A program made the translations under genes and the position numbers. Positions 10,101 through 20,371 of a stretch of DNA of 64,000 bases are shown here, piece by piece. Where the stretch lies: contig OX375883.1 in the NCBI GenBank assembly GCA_947359465.1, positions 94,562,293-94,626,292 on the forward strand, written 5' to 3'. Under the pieces are notes generated by a model. That model was not told the DNA's origin. It ran no database searches and saw only the letters and a list, made by a program, of their open reading frames with translations. This DNA comes from Metellina segmentata (Eukaryota > Arthropoda > Arachnida > Araneae > Tetragnathidae). Numbering within the stretch: position 1 is the stretch's first letter; each line of letters starts with the position of its first letter.

Positions 10101-10885
10101 GAGCCGCGGTAGCTTAATTTTGAGATCAGAAAAGAATTCGCCGCGAAAACGAAAGAAATCCTTCGAGAATGGATACTGCTGAGCAAATGACTTTCATGCT
10201 AAGTTTTTCGAGGGTGTTAAGGTCCGATAACATGAATAAAGACGAAACTACTTTGGAAGCGACATTTTAACCTTACAGAGGAAAGGTCCCAAAAGGCGAA
10301 AAGTGAGTTAATCTTATAATAAATACAAAATTCCATTATCTGTCAATAGGAAAGCAATGTGCTTCTTTTTAATGCAATTTTCTCAATGCAACTTCGTAAA
10401 ATGTTAGTATAAAGTCCTTACACAATTTACTGTCAATTACAATTAAAGTAGATATTTCTAAACTTTTTTTATGGCCTAAGACTCTTCACTACGAGCCGCG
10501 GTAGCTCAGTCAGTAGAGCGTCGGGCTCGCATCGGAAGGGTTGTGGGTTCTGTCCTCGGCGAAGCATGCAATTCTGATGGTTGCGAGATCGGCGCTTGGA
10601 CCTGGTTAAAGACCGTCGTGTTCGCTAATGGTTGCTGGGGCCCGTTAAATAGGTCGTGGTCACAAAGTCCCCCAGGTTCCCATACCAAATCAATACCTCT
10701 GGGGGTACCTGATCAGGGGGTTATCGGCCTCTGATTGGGATCTAAATTACGATATGTGTGAGTGAATGGATGTGTGAAAGGGACCTTCCTGTAAAACGGA
10801 TGTGTCACGTATGAAGAAGGCCCACCCTCTGGGGCAATGACACCCCCATATTGGGCCATATATGGCCCACACGACAACAACAACA
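10101..10885 (+). mobile_element. tRNA-derived SINE, interrupted near its 5' end
   Basis: The SINE head gagccgcggtagct occurs at 10101-10114 and again at 10493-10506. The second copy continues into a tRNA-like region with an A-box-like tagctcagtcag and a weak B-box-like ggttctgtcct, then a longer body, and ends with repeated ACA (10876-10888). The 11-bp acattatttct flanks the whole unit (10090-10100 and 10886-10896) as a target duplication. The 378 bp at 10115-10492 are thus an insertion inside the first bases of the SINE. It is not a functional tRNA gene: no foldable cloverleaf or acceptor stem is seen. Confidence 0.68.
10115..10492. mobile_element. Unidentified insertion nested in the SINE
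   Basis: A 378-bp segment lies between two identical 14-bp copies of gagccgcggtagct, so it may be an insertion that produced a 14-bp target duplication. Its family is not recognised. There is no terminal inverted repeat and no clear poly-A tail. Confidence 0.4.
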
Positions 10886-10896
10886 ACATTATTTCT

Positions 10897-11159
10897 GAGT
10901 CAGCTAGATTTTGGATACATCTTCATTAGTGATGTTTGGCGATGTGCACACTTCAGCACCAAAAATCGAAAATTGGACTCAATACATGGAAAGTTTTGAG
11001 CATTTCATCGTGTAAAATGGTTTTAAAGAAGACAAGAAGGAAAATGCAATATTTCTGACTGTTATCGGAGCTTTCTTTCTGCAATTTTGGTGATACATTG
11101 AGATCCATTAAAAAATTCATCGTCATTAAAAAATTCGTCCCATCTTGATGTAGGAGATA
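10897..11159. other. Spacer, nothing recognised
   Basis: Non-coding sequence right of the SINE target duplication. It may contain decayed flank of the duplicated receptor unit, but no alignment is clear. Confidence 0.4.
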
Positions 11160-11448
11160 ACTCGTTAAAATTGCTTGGATCCGTAAAAGTAGTTATTGAA
11201 AGCTGCTTTCTGTGTCATGCAGGTTTAGCAATACACGGAGAAAAATGCAACAATTTTTACCGAAAAATACTTTATAATGGACATAGCTTACACGTACTAA
11301 TGAGTAGTAAATTAATTTCTGTTTTAATGGCTAAGTTCATCACAATACTCTCAAAGCAGAATGTCACAGTGGCTGAATTCGTTAGATGATTCAACTCGTT
11401 GACAGATTTCCAGTTACTTGAATCTGAAAGTTGTGTTAACATCATGAG
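11160..11448 (-). repeat. Degraded third copy of the receptor 3' flank
   Basis: Aligns with about 6690-6990. Interrupted by the hAT element at 11449; the flank resumes at 13826. No receptor coding sequence follows, so the gene was lost from this unit. Confidence 0.6.
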
Positions 11449-11831
11449 TAGGGCAACTTTTTGCAACAAATGCAACTTTTTTTCACGCGTTCTACGCTAT
11501 GTAAAGTTCACGCGTTCTATGTAAAGTACTAAAACCAAAATTCCTCCTGCATGGGGTGTATAGTAAGGGAGTTATAACCGCAACATAAATGCAACTTTCT
11601 GCATAAACACAACTTTTTGCATAAATGCAACCACCAGCAAGTTTTTAAAAAATAGCTTAAAATTAATTGATATCAAATTACTATTTAATTTTTTGCTCTC
11701 TGAATCAACCCTTCGATCACGTGTGTCTGATCTTGCGAACGCCAAAGTATTGCGGATCAAACAAGTTCATGGTAAGAAGGTGTTCGTCCTAAGACGAAAG
11801 TGAAATAAATGGCAAGAAGTACTTTAACACA

Positions 11832-12023
11832 TTGGTTGGAACTCTTGATAATCCAGAGGAATATTGCGTAATCGACTGCAGAATTTGCGATGCGAGTGTC
11901 TATCATCAATATATTGTTCGCCTTGTTTTAAAATCTCTGAATGTTGAGCGAAAAGATTTTACGCTTCTGCTATCCGATATAGCACATTATATGACTGCGG
12001 CTGGCGCAGGTTTTCAATGTTAA
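11832..12023 (+). pseudogene. hAT transposase fragment
   Basis: A 63-codon frame reads VGTLDNPEE, then SLNVERKDFTLLLSDIAHYM, then TAAGAGF. This matches the early catalytic core of arthropod hAT transposases, where LISDAARYMTAAG carries a catalytic Asp. The expected downstream part with the zinc-binding HVTCMAH-like motif and C-terminal dimerisation domain is absent, and a Helitron-like element begins 51 bp later. It is a remnant without activity. The element's ends belong to a different hAT subgroup from the one at 1498-4165. Confidence 0.7.
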
Positions 12024-12074
12024 AGAAATTACTGGCCAAGGATCGGCCATTCAACGTTCTTCTGTATTTCAGTA

Positions 12075-13629
12075 TCTATATAAATAAGAATGTTTGCTTG
12101 TACATTCAATATTTTCGACCCATTTCAAGTTTTCTATCCGTTTTGGACCCTTCTGATGCTGAATCCGCCTTTTTCTCGTTTGGTGTATGTCTGTATGTTG
12201 TGCCCTATACACGTCCACGCGGTTTAAGATATTTTCATGGAAATTTGCATACAGTGAGTACTTATCTTCATTTAGTGAGTGGCATTGGTTGCGAAAGTCT
12301 GTCTGTCCGTCTTTCTGTTCTATGCTCGATTTTGTGTTTGTGTGTTTGTGTAGACATCACATAAATTGTATTCCAGATATTTGATTGCAGTGTATTTTAT
12401 TTTATACATTATCTATGAGTTTAGTGAATGCAATATTAAACATTTCTTTATTGTTATATTTAGTTGAGTTGCATGCTAAAACACCTGAGTAAGTATACTT
12501 AAATCAACCATAATTTGGTAGTTTTGGAAAAATTGGAATGTCTATTGAATATTACGATTACTTCGATTGCTTTACCAGTACTACTGAAAAAGTAATTATT
12601 ATTCAAAAAATTATTATTTTTTATGGAATTTCATCTCTGATACTTCATTTATTTCGAGTCTTATTTTTATTCTTTGCGTAATGAAAACGATTTCCGAATA
12701 TTTGGGACAGACGATATTTTTCAACGAAACGAGAACGAACAAGATCCCGCGAGCAGTGATATTTTTTCTGGTTCTTTCGCTCTGATTGAATTTCACATTT
12801 CTAAATTTTGTACACTTTTAGTTGTAAGTTGTGGCAACTGTGCGAGATCAAGAGATAAAATTGAATCACAAATTAATATATTTAGAACAATTTTTTGCGA
12901 CATCTTTTATTTTGTTTTATTTCGCTGTTTCCTGTTTTAAATATTTATTATTTTAATAAATGTGTTTTCCTTCTAATCACACGCAACAGCACCACAAAGT
13001 ATTAGACTTAAAAATGTTAGGTAAGTCAGTATAAATTTTCAGTAAATTTTATGTGTAGTTATGCCATTATTGAAAGAATAATGCCGTTATTTAAAGAATA
13101 ATGCCGATATTGAAAGAATAATAATGTTTAAAAATCCAAACTAGAACTTTTTCCAACGTTAAAAAATTCGTTGTAATAATGACAGGAGAAGATTGCAAAA
13201 TTTCACAATGTCGCATACCGGAGGCAAGAGTGCCACAAGTAAAAAAATTTTGTTTTGTTGACTATGAGTGCGAGAGCACTCGCCATAAATCGTAATTTTA
13301 ATTAATTGAGTTGAACATGAAAAGAACTTAAGAAAGGGAATTCCAAATCTCCCTCAAAATCGTCTTTTATAATAGTAACCTTAGTATCACCTTTCGTCAT
13401 TTTGTAGCTTTGTCATACAGCAACTGTCGATGTATGTGAAATGCATTACATGAATGGATATGCATGTGTAGGATTTGTGTCCAAAGTAAGTTTTAGAAAA
13501 TATAAAGATGGCGAAAGGTGTTAAAATAAATTTTTATTCTACAAAAATCGTAAGTGATAGTATATTTTGATTATCTCTTCAATCTAGAGTAAACCAATTC
13601 AAACCGAGTAAGGTCGGGTATTTTGCTAG
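12075..13629 (+). mobile_element. Helitron-like non-autonomous element nested in the second hAT
   Basis: Starts TCTATATAAATAAG (12075) right after an A and ends TTTTGCTAG (13629) right before a T, as Helitrons do: 5' TC, 3' CTRR, insertion between A and T, no target duplication. An imperfect hairpin (about 13603-13619, accga/tcgggt) sits about 10 nt before the CTAG end. There is no Rep/helicase frame in its 1555 bp. Internal landmarks are a T/G-rich 5' part with gtctgtctgtccgt and a 20-bp triplicate at 13061-13120. Confidence 0.55.
13061..13120. repeat. 20-bp tandem repeat, three copies
   Basis: Units atgccattattgaaagaata, atgccgttatttaaagaata and atgccgatattgaaagaata lie in exact 20-bp register. 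Confidence 0.85.
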
Positions 13630-13825
13630 TATATTATAATAATGTTGTACACGACTAAAATTGTCAATATATTTTGAATTGTTTTCATTTTTTACGAATA
13701 ATTTATTTTAGAATTTAGTGTATCAAAAATAAATGCAACTTTATTTCCATAAATGCAACTTTATAGAATGATGCATGCAACTTTTCCCATTTTTATTGCA
13801 ACAAAAAAGTTGCCCTAATCATGAG

Positions 13826-14430
13826 TGTTCTTGATTGGGACAGATACATTAACTAGGAGAGATTAAGACACCATGAGAGTAGAAGCCTGATTGGCAACGA
13901 AGTGGGAAGCCATGATATATAAAGAAGTAGATAATTCCTTTTCTTTTGTTGATTGAGCGATCATACTAATTATTTTTTTCTTGCAGAGGCTTTAAATACT
14001 GTGGATGATGTTTTTGAAGGATTGTTTATCAATAACTTATTCAAAAAGGCTCAAAAGCTATTAGAGAAGATTTAGAATGTCGATTGAACTCTGGATGAAG
14101 TTTAGTATGAACTTAGTTTCACCTCCTCGTTCTTTCTAATTTCTTCATAGAAATAAGTGCTCATTTTAAGTGTTAGAAAGTGCTCGAAATGGCTGCTCAG
14201 TTATCTTCTAATGAAGTGCAATACTTCCCTGTCTGTTTTCCGTTACCACCTTAATTACAACTTACGGTATTGATCCCTGACCGTTGGCAATAGCCCGTTT
14301 CGTTGTTCAAGCGCGAAGTAAATTCAACAACTCACAAATCAAGCTGCATTACAACGTGGGAATTCTTTCCTACATGCAAAAAATACATTACCAACTATAC
14401 ATTTAAAGAATAACCGCCTAAATGCGGAGT
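13826..14430. repeat. Third copy of the receptor flanks, with the receptor gene missing
   Basis: 13826-13930 continues the 3' flank. From about 13938 it aligns with the 5' flanks at 864-1410 and 8870-9150 ('gatgatgtttttgaaggatt', 'caataacttattcaaaaa'). The receptor coding region expected between the two flanks is absent, so a deletion joined them near 13930. Confidence 0.6.
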
Positions 14431-14439
14431 TCACCACAC

Positions 14440-14700
14440 TGTGGAGGTGCCGTGGCTCAGTAGAATTGAGAATGCTCTATCAATCTGTTGTTGTAGGTTG
14501 GAATATGGAGCTAAACACAACGAGCTATTGCGAGTTGTATGTATTGCAGGCTTTCTTCTTGTAAAATTAAACCTGGGTGTGTTTCTCGGGGCCGTGGTAG
14601 CCACCATAGGCGTACTTCTATATGCGTGGTCAAGCAATGGATGATTGTGTCAAATTCATTGTCCAACCGAATGTAAGCAACACCTCCTATAACTTAAGAC
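14440..14700. repeat. Degenerate repeat: fourth trace of the receptor-unit flank, with tRNA-like start
   Basis: Begins gccgtggctcagtag, which resembles a tRNA A-box, with ggttggaata about 45 nt later resembling a B-box, so an old SINE relic is possible. 14525-14590 matches 5620-5680, and 14605-14685 matches 7005-7060. Confidence 0.45.
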
Positions 14701-14840
14701 CCGATCACGGGTTATCAGCGAGCTTCATGACGTACTGAATGTAGGCTGAAGCGCATTTCACAATGGTATCCCGTATTGACAGTTTATCGCTTTTGTCGAA
14801 ATACTTTCCTATCTCTTAAGGTGTTCGTATATACTTTGTA
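14701..14840. other. Short spacer
   Basis: Nothing recognisable. Confidence 0.4.
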
Positions 14841-15929
14841 CGTACACACGTCAAAAAAAAACGACTCACCCGATCGCAATTGCACAATTTACATCACAGA
14901 ACAAAATGGAAGGTAGCAATCGATAGGGATTTATGTTTTCTACAAATATCAATACTTAAAATCTGTCTAAGGGGCCGTCTTCATATCAAATTGGGTGCTT
15001 GCTCCGATAATTTCAATACGAACCCCCATCTTCTATCACCAAATTTGGATTCTACATACAATTTTAGACGGATTTGATGAAAAAAAATATGTAAATCGGC
15101 GTAAAATTGACCATGAAAATTCATAAAAACCATTGAGGGAGCGTATAATTGTTCGGAGTTAAATCACATTATAAATATTAATGAAGACGTGTAGTGGCCG
15201 TCGCAGTTAATGACCTGTTATAGGCGCCATAGTATGGAGTTCATTAAGATGGTGATTAAGTCTGAATCCATTCTGATTGAATCCCAGGATCTGTTGGCAG
15301 AAATTTCTGTTTTCACCCTGTAAACAATCCCCAATAACGATAATAATAATCGAATTTTGCAAATAGCCTCACTGCGCTATTAATTATGCACGTAATGAGC
15401 TCTAATTTGGAATTCCGATGTTTCAATAACAATTGAATGACACGGTGTCAAAATTTGTCCATGTTTCTGTTCATAATTTTTATGAATATTAATTTCATAA
15501 TTAATAAAAATAGTAAATTTAGTTTGATAATTAAAATGTTTTTGATTGTGTTTGTGTTTTTGGCAAAGGATGGAAAAACAATTTCCAAAAAAAATTAATG
15601 TTTGTAGCAAATATAACAAAAAACGTGAAACACCAATTTAATTTTCAAACACTTACAAATCGATGAAAAATCCAATAAAATTGATGAACTTTTTTTCTTT
15701 CCGCCTGAAATTGTGTGTAGAGTCCAAATTTGTGATAAAAGATGGGGGTTCGTATTGAAATTATCGGTGCAAGCACCCAATTTAATATGAAGACGGACCC
15801 TTAGAAAAAATTTTAAATATTGGTATTTGTAGAAAACATTAATCATCATCGATTGCTACCTTCCGTTTTATTCTGCGATGTAAATTGTGAAATTGCGATC
15901 GGGTGAAGCGTTTTTTTTACGGGTGTACA
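14841..15929. mobile_element. MITE with very long terminal inverted repeats
   Basis: Arms 14841-15083 and about 15695-15929 are reverse complements over roughly 235-240 bp with moderate divergence. Examples are cacccgatcgcaatt against aattgcgatcgggtg, and ggaaggtagcaatcgat against its complement. Outer ends are like GTACAC-CGT next to a possible TA. The interior (15084-15694) is AT-rich without a transposase. The family is uncertain; a Tc1/mariner-related MITE is one possibility. Confidence 0.7.
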
Positions 15930-16112
15930 ATACATTTAATTGCTTCAAAATATTCTTCAATTCTTTAGCTTTCAAACCATGCCAAGATCTTGAAAATATT
16001 CGAAATAGTTTCCTAGTTTTTACAAGTCTCTTTGTTAGGTACTGTCACCATGAGCAGACATCTTTCCAAAATTTTAAACTCAATTTTTGAAGAAACAAAT
16101 TTTTGAGGTAGG
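15930..16112. other. AT-rich spacer
   Basis: A 67-codon plus-strand frame crosses it but has no recognisable domain. I see no feature. Confidence 0.4.
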
Positions 16113-16450
16113 ATGTTTTTTTTTTGTTCAAACAGTGATAACTCAACAATAAATTAATCAACTATAATTATTTTTGTATCATTATAATCAATATAATACA
16201 GTGGATGTTTTGACCCTCAATCACAAATATTAGTTAAGAAAAAAATTTTAATAAATTTTTAAATGCTAAATTTCTAGAAAAAATCTTAATTATTTTATTC
16301 ATTCTTGGCGAAAAGAGTTGTAACAGAAAAGTTTTCTCTCTAGCTACTTGATTGAGGGTTAAAACATGAAGAATAATATTGGAAATATTTTCCAACTAGA
16401 ATTGTCTTTCTAGGCAAATTAGAATTTAATATATCACTGTTCAAAAACAT
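16113..16450. mobile_element. Foldback/MITE-like inverted-repeat element
   Basis: The outer arms 'gttcaaacagtgata' (16126-16140) and 'atatcactgttcaaaaac' (about 16431-16448) are inverted. The inner arms gatgttttgaccctcaatca (16205-16224) and ttgattgagggttaaaacat (16349-16368) are inverted with one mismatch. The whole is AT-rich. No target duplication could be fixed. Confidence 0.5.
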
Positions 16451-16785
16451 GCTAATTAGCTCATTATAATCGTAATTAACTAATTAATAATTAGTTTAAT
16501 ATGATTATTTTCTCACTGAAATTGTTTTAAACTTAAACCAATAACCTACTGTGAAAAAACTGGAATTTTTAAGTTAAAATTAAAATAAACTTCTAGTGTG
16601 GCGTACATCTTAACACTAATGCAAGAGAAATGGCTTTCGATGGGCTGGCAAATTGGTGCCGTTCTGAAGAAGTCTCAGATTTTTCGTTGAGGGCGTGTTT
16701 TTCGTTTGATGTTTAGTGTGCTGAACATTAATTATCAGTTACTACATTAATCAGTTACTTTTTTGGTATTCATAACGCATTAGCA
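16451..16785. other. AT-rich spacer before the THAP-like relic
   Basis: No gene or repeat recognised. Confidence 0.4.
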
Positions 16786-16945
16786 ATGTCTTATACGTGT
16801 GTTGTTCCATTTTGTAGAGGCAATGACTCTGAAGATATATAAAAAAAAGTGCCTTTAATTTTCCATCCGGCGCAAATTTACGAAAGAAATGGGTGACAGT
16901 GATTCGCGAGACCTTATTGTGAACAACAATTCTAGGGTAATTCAA
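16786..16945 (+). pseudogene. THAP-type zinc-finger exon relic
   Basis: ATG at 16786 gives MSYTCVVPFCRGN, the usual start of a THAP domain with its first Cys pair (C-x4-C). A stop TAA lies at 16840. In another frame 16860-16910 reads FPSGANLRKKWVTVIRE, matching the THAP core F-P...LRKKWV..I.R. A further shift gives LIVNNNSRV, which usually precedes the C-x2-H pair. The C-x2-H pair is not seen; the frame runs into a possible splice donor (tctagg|gtaattc). At least two frameshifts and a stop make it non-functional. It may derive from a P-element-type transposase or a host THAP gene; the sequence cannot tell. Confidence 0.55.
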
Positions 16946-17506
16946 TTCATATTGCTTTAAGAAACTTATTCTTAATTTCATAAAGATTAGAACAAATCAA
17001 CATTAATAAGTGTATAATTAATTATTATTTAACTATTGATATTAAATATGGAAATTATGTGACAGTAAAATTAAATAATAATGTGATCAATTACTGTATT
17101 TAATAATGATAATGTACACAATTAATACAAATATATACCTGTATGTAAAATAATTTAATTGTTTGAGGAATTTGTATGGCAATTCATAGGTGAAACTTTT
17201 TTTAAATAGCATGCTATTATGTAAATTAATTAAAATAAAATAAAATATTCTTTTTTTTTTTAATGTAGCAAAATGTCTGTTACAATGTTATGTGTTTATA
17301 TTTTTAGGGATATGAATTGCATCATAATGTATGTGGTGTTAAAAAGATATACTGAAATTTTTGACTTCATTGGAATTAAAGTTTCACTAGGTTTGGACAA
17401 ATCTAGACTTCGATAACGTGCTATCCCTACCATCTTTAATAGCTGCCCTCAATAATTTATTAAAAGAGAAATTATACTGTGAAAGCAAAGAAAAATAATC
17501 TAGGTA
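16946..17506. other. AT-rich spacer interrupted by a Tc1 insertion
   Basis: No gene recognised. If the THAP relic was part of an intron-bearing gene, its later exons might lie here or beyond the Tc1 element, but I find no supporting motif. Confidence 0.4.
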
Positions 17507-18910
17507 ACACTCATTGCCATAAAAATTTGCCACCAAGAAAAAGTTGTCAAAATGAAACGAAATTTTACACATGTAAGTACTACTTTGATATAAGTAAGTG
17601 ATTAGAAAATCAAAGAAAAAGGATCATTTATTGCAGAAAAAAGTACAAATAAACGGAAGTTTTAGTACCCTGTTGGACACCCTCTAGCGCGAATGCACGA
17701 TGCGATACGAGCGGGCATTGAGGTATACAAGTTTCGTATGATGTCCTGAGACATCTCGTTCCACAGTTGCTGTAAACGCGCCTCTAGTTCGACCAAACTC
17801 GTAGATTGTCCAACTTGCCTTCCCAAATGATCCCAGATATGCTCGATTGGTGAAAAATCTGGGGATCGAGCAGGCCAGGGAAGGGTGGCAATGTGGCGGA
17901 GGCAGGTCTTGTGACATCCTTGTTGTGTTTGGCCGAGCATTGTCTTGTTAAAAAATGGCTCTGCCATGAGTGGCATCACATGTGGCTGAAGGATGTCATG
18001 GACGTACCGCTGGGCTGTCATTGTGCCATGGATCAATATTAGGGGTGACCGTGTATCGTAAGCAATGGCACCCCATACCATCACACCAGCTGTGGGAGCG
18101 GTGTGTCGCTGTAAAGCGAAGGCAGGATTGAGGCGTTAACCAAGAGGCCTCCACACACGAACACGATTGTCATCACTGCTCAAATTGAATCTAGATTCGT
18201 CGCTGAAGACGACCTGGTTCCATTCCGTTGCAGTCCAATCCCGTCGTGCGCGACACCACTCCAAACGGAGGCGTCGGTTGCTGGGTGTCATTGGCAGCAC
18301 ACGTAATGGGCGTCGCGATACCTGGTGCCCTTCAGCCAGGCGCCTTGCGATGGTCCCGGAAAACACAGGGGCCCGTAGTGAAGGTGCTGCATGTGTCTAG
18401 AAAGCGGTCAATGAAGCCCTTGGCTCTACGCGTGCGTTTCGTATGATGTGATGGTCTTCTCGACGACTGGTCTGTCGAGGGCGTCCTGAGCCTGGTTGCC
18501 GGGTAAATTACGTCTCTTCTGTCCACTGGTCCCAACACCTCCTCAAAGTAAAATCACAACGGTCTACTTGACGAGCTACTCGCCGAGCTGACCACCTAGC
18601 TTCTAACCTCACGATGATTCTTCCCCTTACGAATTCTGACAGCTGCTCATATTGTCTTCCATGGCGGCGTAACGGCATGTCTACCTCAGCGTTTCTTTGC
18701 AAAAGATTAAATACACTCAAACAAGCTCTTCTTACCTGTTTTATTCTCCAAGGAGAACGAAGTTCAACGCCTTCTAGTGGCATTACGCAATGCGCAATCA
18801 CGCTGCATTTCTAATCATTTGTATATCTGGCCGACATGTACCTTCATGCCAAGTTTCGTTACGATCCCACAATTATTTCTTGGTGCGCAAATTTTTATGG
18901 CAATGAGTGT
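17507..18910 (-). mobile_element. Tc1/mariner transposon
   Basis: Terminal inverted repeats: acactcattgccataaaaa at 17507 and its complement ending at 18910. Similarity continues for about 60 bp with small gaps (caccaagaaa, cgaaattt). TA precedes the left end (17505-17506); the right side reads AG, so the target duplication is damaged. Length 1404 bp. The transposase lies on the minus strand and is broken. Confidence 0.88.
17662..18678 (-). pseudogene. Tc1 transposase pseudogene (DD34E)
   Basis: Read on the minus strand from ATG 18678, the relic is about 339 codons, as in intact Tc1 transposases. The N-terminal DNA-binding part MPLRRHGRQYEQLSEF...GRIIVRLEA.WSARRVARQ is intact until a stop at 18508. 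The frame shifts near 18510-18538 (SSRRPSHHTKRTRRAKGF) and returns near 18366. The catalytic start QVVFSDESRFNLSSDDN carries the first Asp. A stop follows after VWRPLG (about 18136). MVWGAIAYDTRSPLILI follows in the same frame. The second Asp region, normally QQDNARPHTA, is destroyed by a frameshift (FFNKTMLGQTQQG). The third acidic residue is kept in SPDFSPIEHIWDHLG. Frameshifts and a stop make it inactive. Confidence 0.9.
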
Positions 18911-20371
18911 AGCTCAAATAAATTTACAATAAAAATGTGTGTAATTTTTAAATACAATAATTTTAAACGAATAATAAAAACACTATTTTGAACTACGCTT
19001 AAAAATTTAAGTAACAATGTTTAATTGCAATGTTTTTAATCAGAAGTAGTACATCAGTAATAGTAATTTTTTTGAAACAACATGTTATTGCTATTATTTT
19101 AATATGCAAGTAAATTTGATAAAAAAAATATTGATTTGTGCAATATTTTAATTCTATTTTTTAAGAAAGAACAAGAAACATTACCTACAGCTATAACAGA
19201 GAGTTTAAAATTTGCTGAGGTCTATAAATCATAGCTCAACTTCAATTCTTTAACAGAACTATCATTTTGTGTATCTCAAACTAGCTTGCATAAACATGTT
19301 ACTCTTTTGGACATGAAAAGTGATATTATTTTTGCACACAGAACTTGCGAATCCAAAAATAATTTCTTCGATTTGTATTAAAAGTGATTTGGAAATAACA
19401 GCATTTTATAAGAATACAAAATTAAAAGATTTAGGTAAGTCTATTGCCCACGATTTAAATTCTGTTTACGAAATATTATATGTGTTAACGTCTCATTCCA
19501 AATTGTAAAATAATTGTATTTAATTCATGTTCTTTTCTGTGATCGTACCTCATATTTCATATTATTAATCGTATCAGAATTTACGCATAGTAATCTATCG
19601 ATGTTCATTTATTCATTTAATGGAATAAGTAGCGGCTAAACAACTGTTCTTGTAACCTATCTCAATAGCAGAATGGACGTAGTCTGTGTAGTAACTCGCA
19701 GATCTCTCTTCAATAAAGTTGTGTTTGTAACTACATCGCTTTTCATTTTCTCAAAATATTTTGCCATCGCATTTACTTTATCACAATCATCACCAAGATG
19801 AACTAAAATTAGATTCAGGCTCACACAACAACTGCTCAATCAAAGTTGAATGTTGCCATTAATTAATTGACACAGGAAAACAAAATTTCTAACAATGTTA
19901 AACAGTGGTTATTTTTAATTGAGCAAATAAATTTGCTAAGTATAGATATAAATCAGAATATAGATATAATTCCGAAACTTTTTCATTCACTTTAATTTCT
20001 ATTTCTCCACATGCATATAACTTATAGTGCGAAGCAGTGATAATATTATAATTCCATACCCAAGCACTTTAAAACTGTTATTTTTATAATATAACTTAAA
20101 TCCCCTTAAGGAACAAACTGATAGTAATTTTTTAAATTTTATGAACAGAAAGCTGCGTACCTAAGACCTTTTGGATAAAAATGTTGTTACTTATGGATGA
20201 AATTCATTTAAGCCTTTTTTTTAAAATAAATTTTAGTATATTAGTAGTAGAATAAGTATATTAGTATTGATATTCCTATATATTTTTTCTGATAAATGTG
20301 ATCCATATGGTTTTTTTATGAAGAAATTATTTTCCTAAATCATTTAGCATTTGGGGTGAAATTAAATAAAA
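18911..20371. other. AT-rich spacer with unrecognised short open frames
   Basis: Contains a 62-codon plus frame (19320-19508) and a 60-codon minus frame (19657-19839, containing LGDDCDKVNAMAKYFEKMKSD). Neither matches a family I know. They could be exons or repeat remnants. No other structure is seen. Confidence 0.4.

Larger units (their letters stand above)
11449..13817 (+). mobile_element. Second hAT transposon with perfect 8-bp target duplication
   Basis: The left end tagggcaacttttt and right end aaaagttgcccta are inverted repeats. The 8-bp target atcatgag is present at 11441-11448 and 13818-13825 without mismatch. Subterminal copies of aaatgcaactttt are repeated near both ends (11469-11640, 13730-13790). 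The 2369-bp total includes a nested Helitron-like element. Only a small transposase fragment remains. Confidence 0.85.

Noticed and set aside
10493..10570. Possible tRNA gene (gccgcggtagctcagtcagtagagcgt)
   Set aside because: The A-box is good but the B-box is degenerate, no acceptor or T stem pairs, and it continues into a long SINE body with an ACA tail.
14880..15849. Open frames on both strands sharing the peptide LHIKLGAC
   Set aside because: They are the two arms of one inverted repeat read on opposite strands, not proteins.
18167..18446. Plus-strand frames across the Tc1 transposase
   Set aside because: Antisense shadows of the minus-strand transposase relic.
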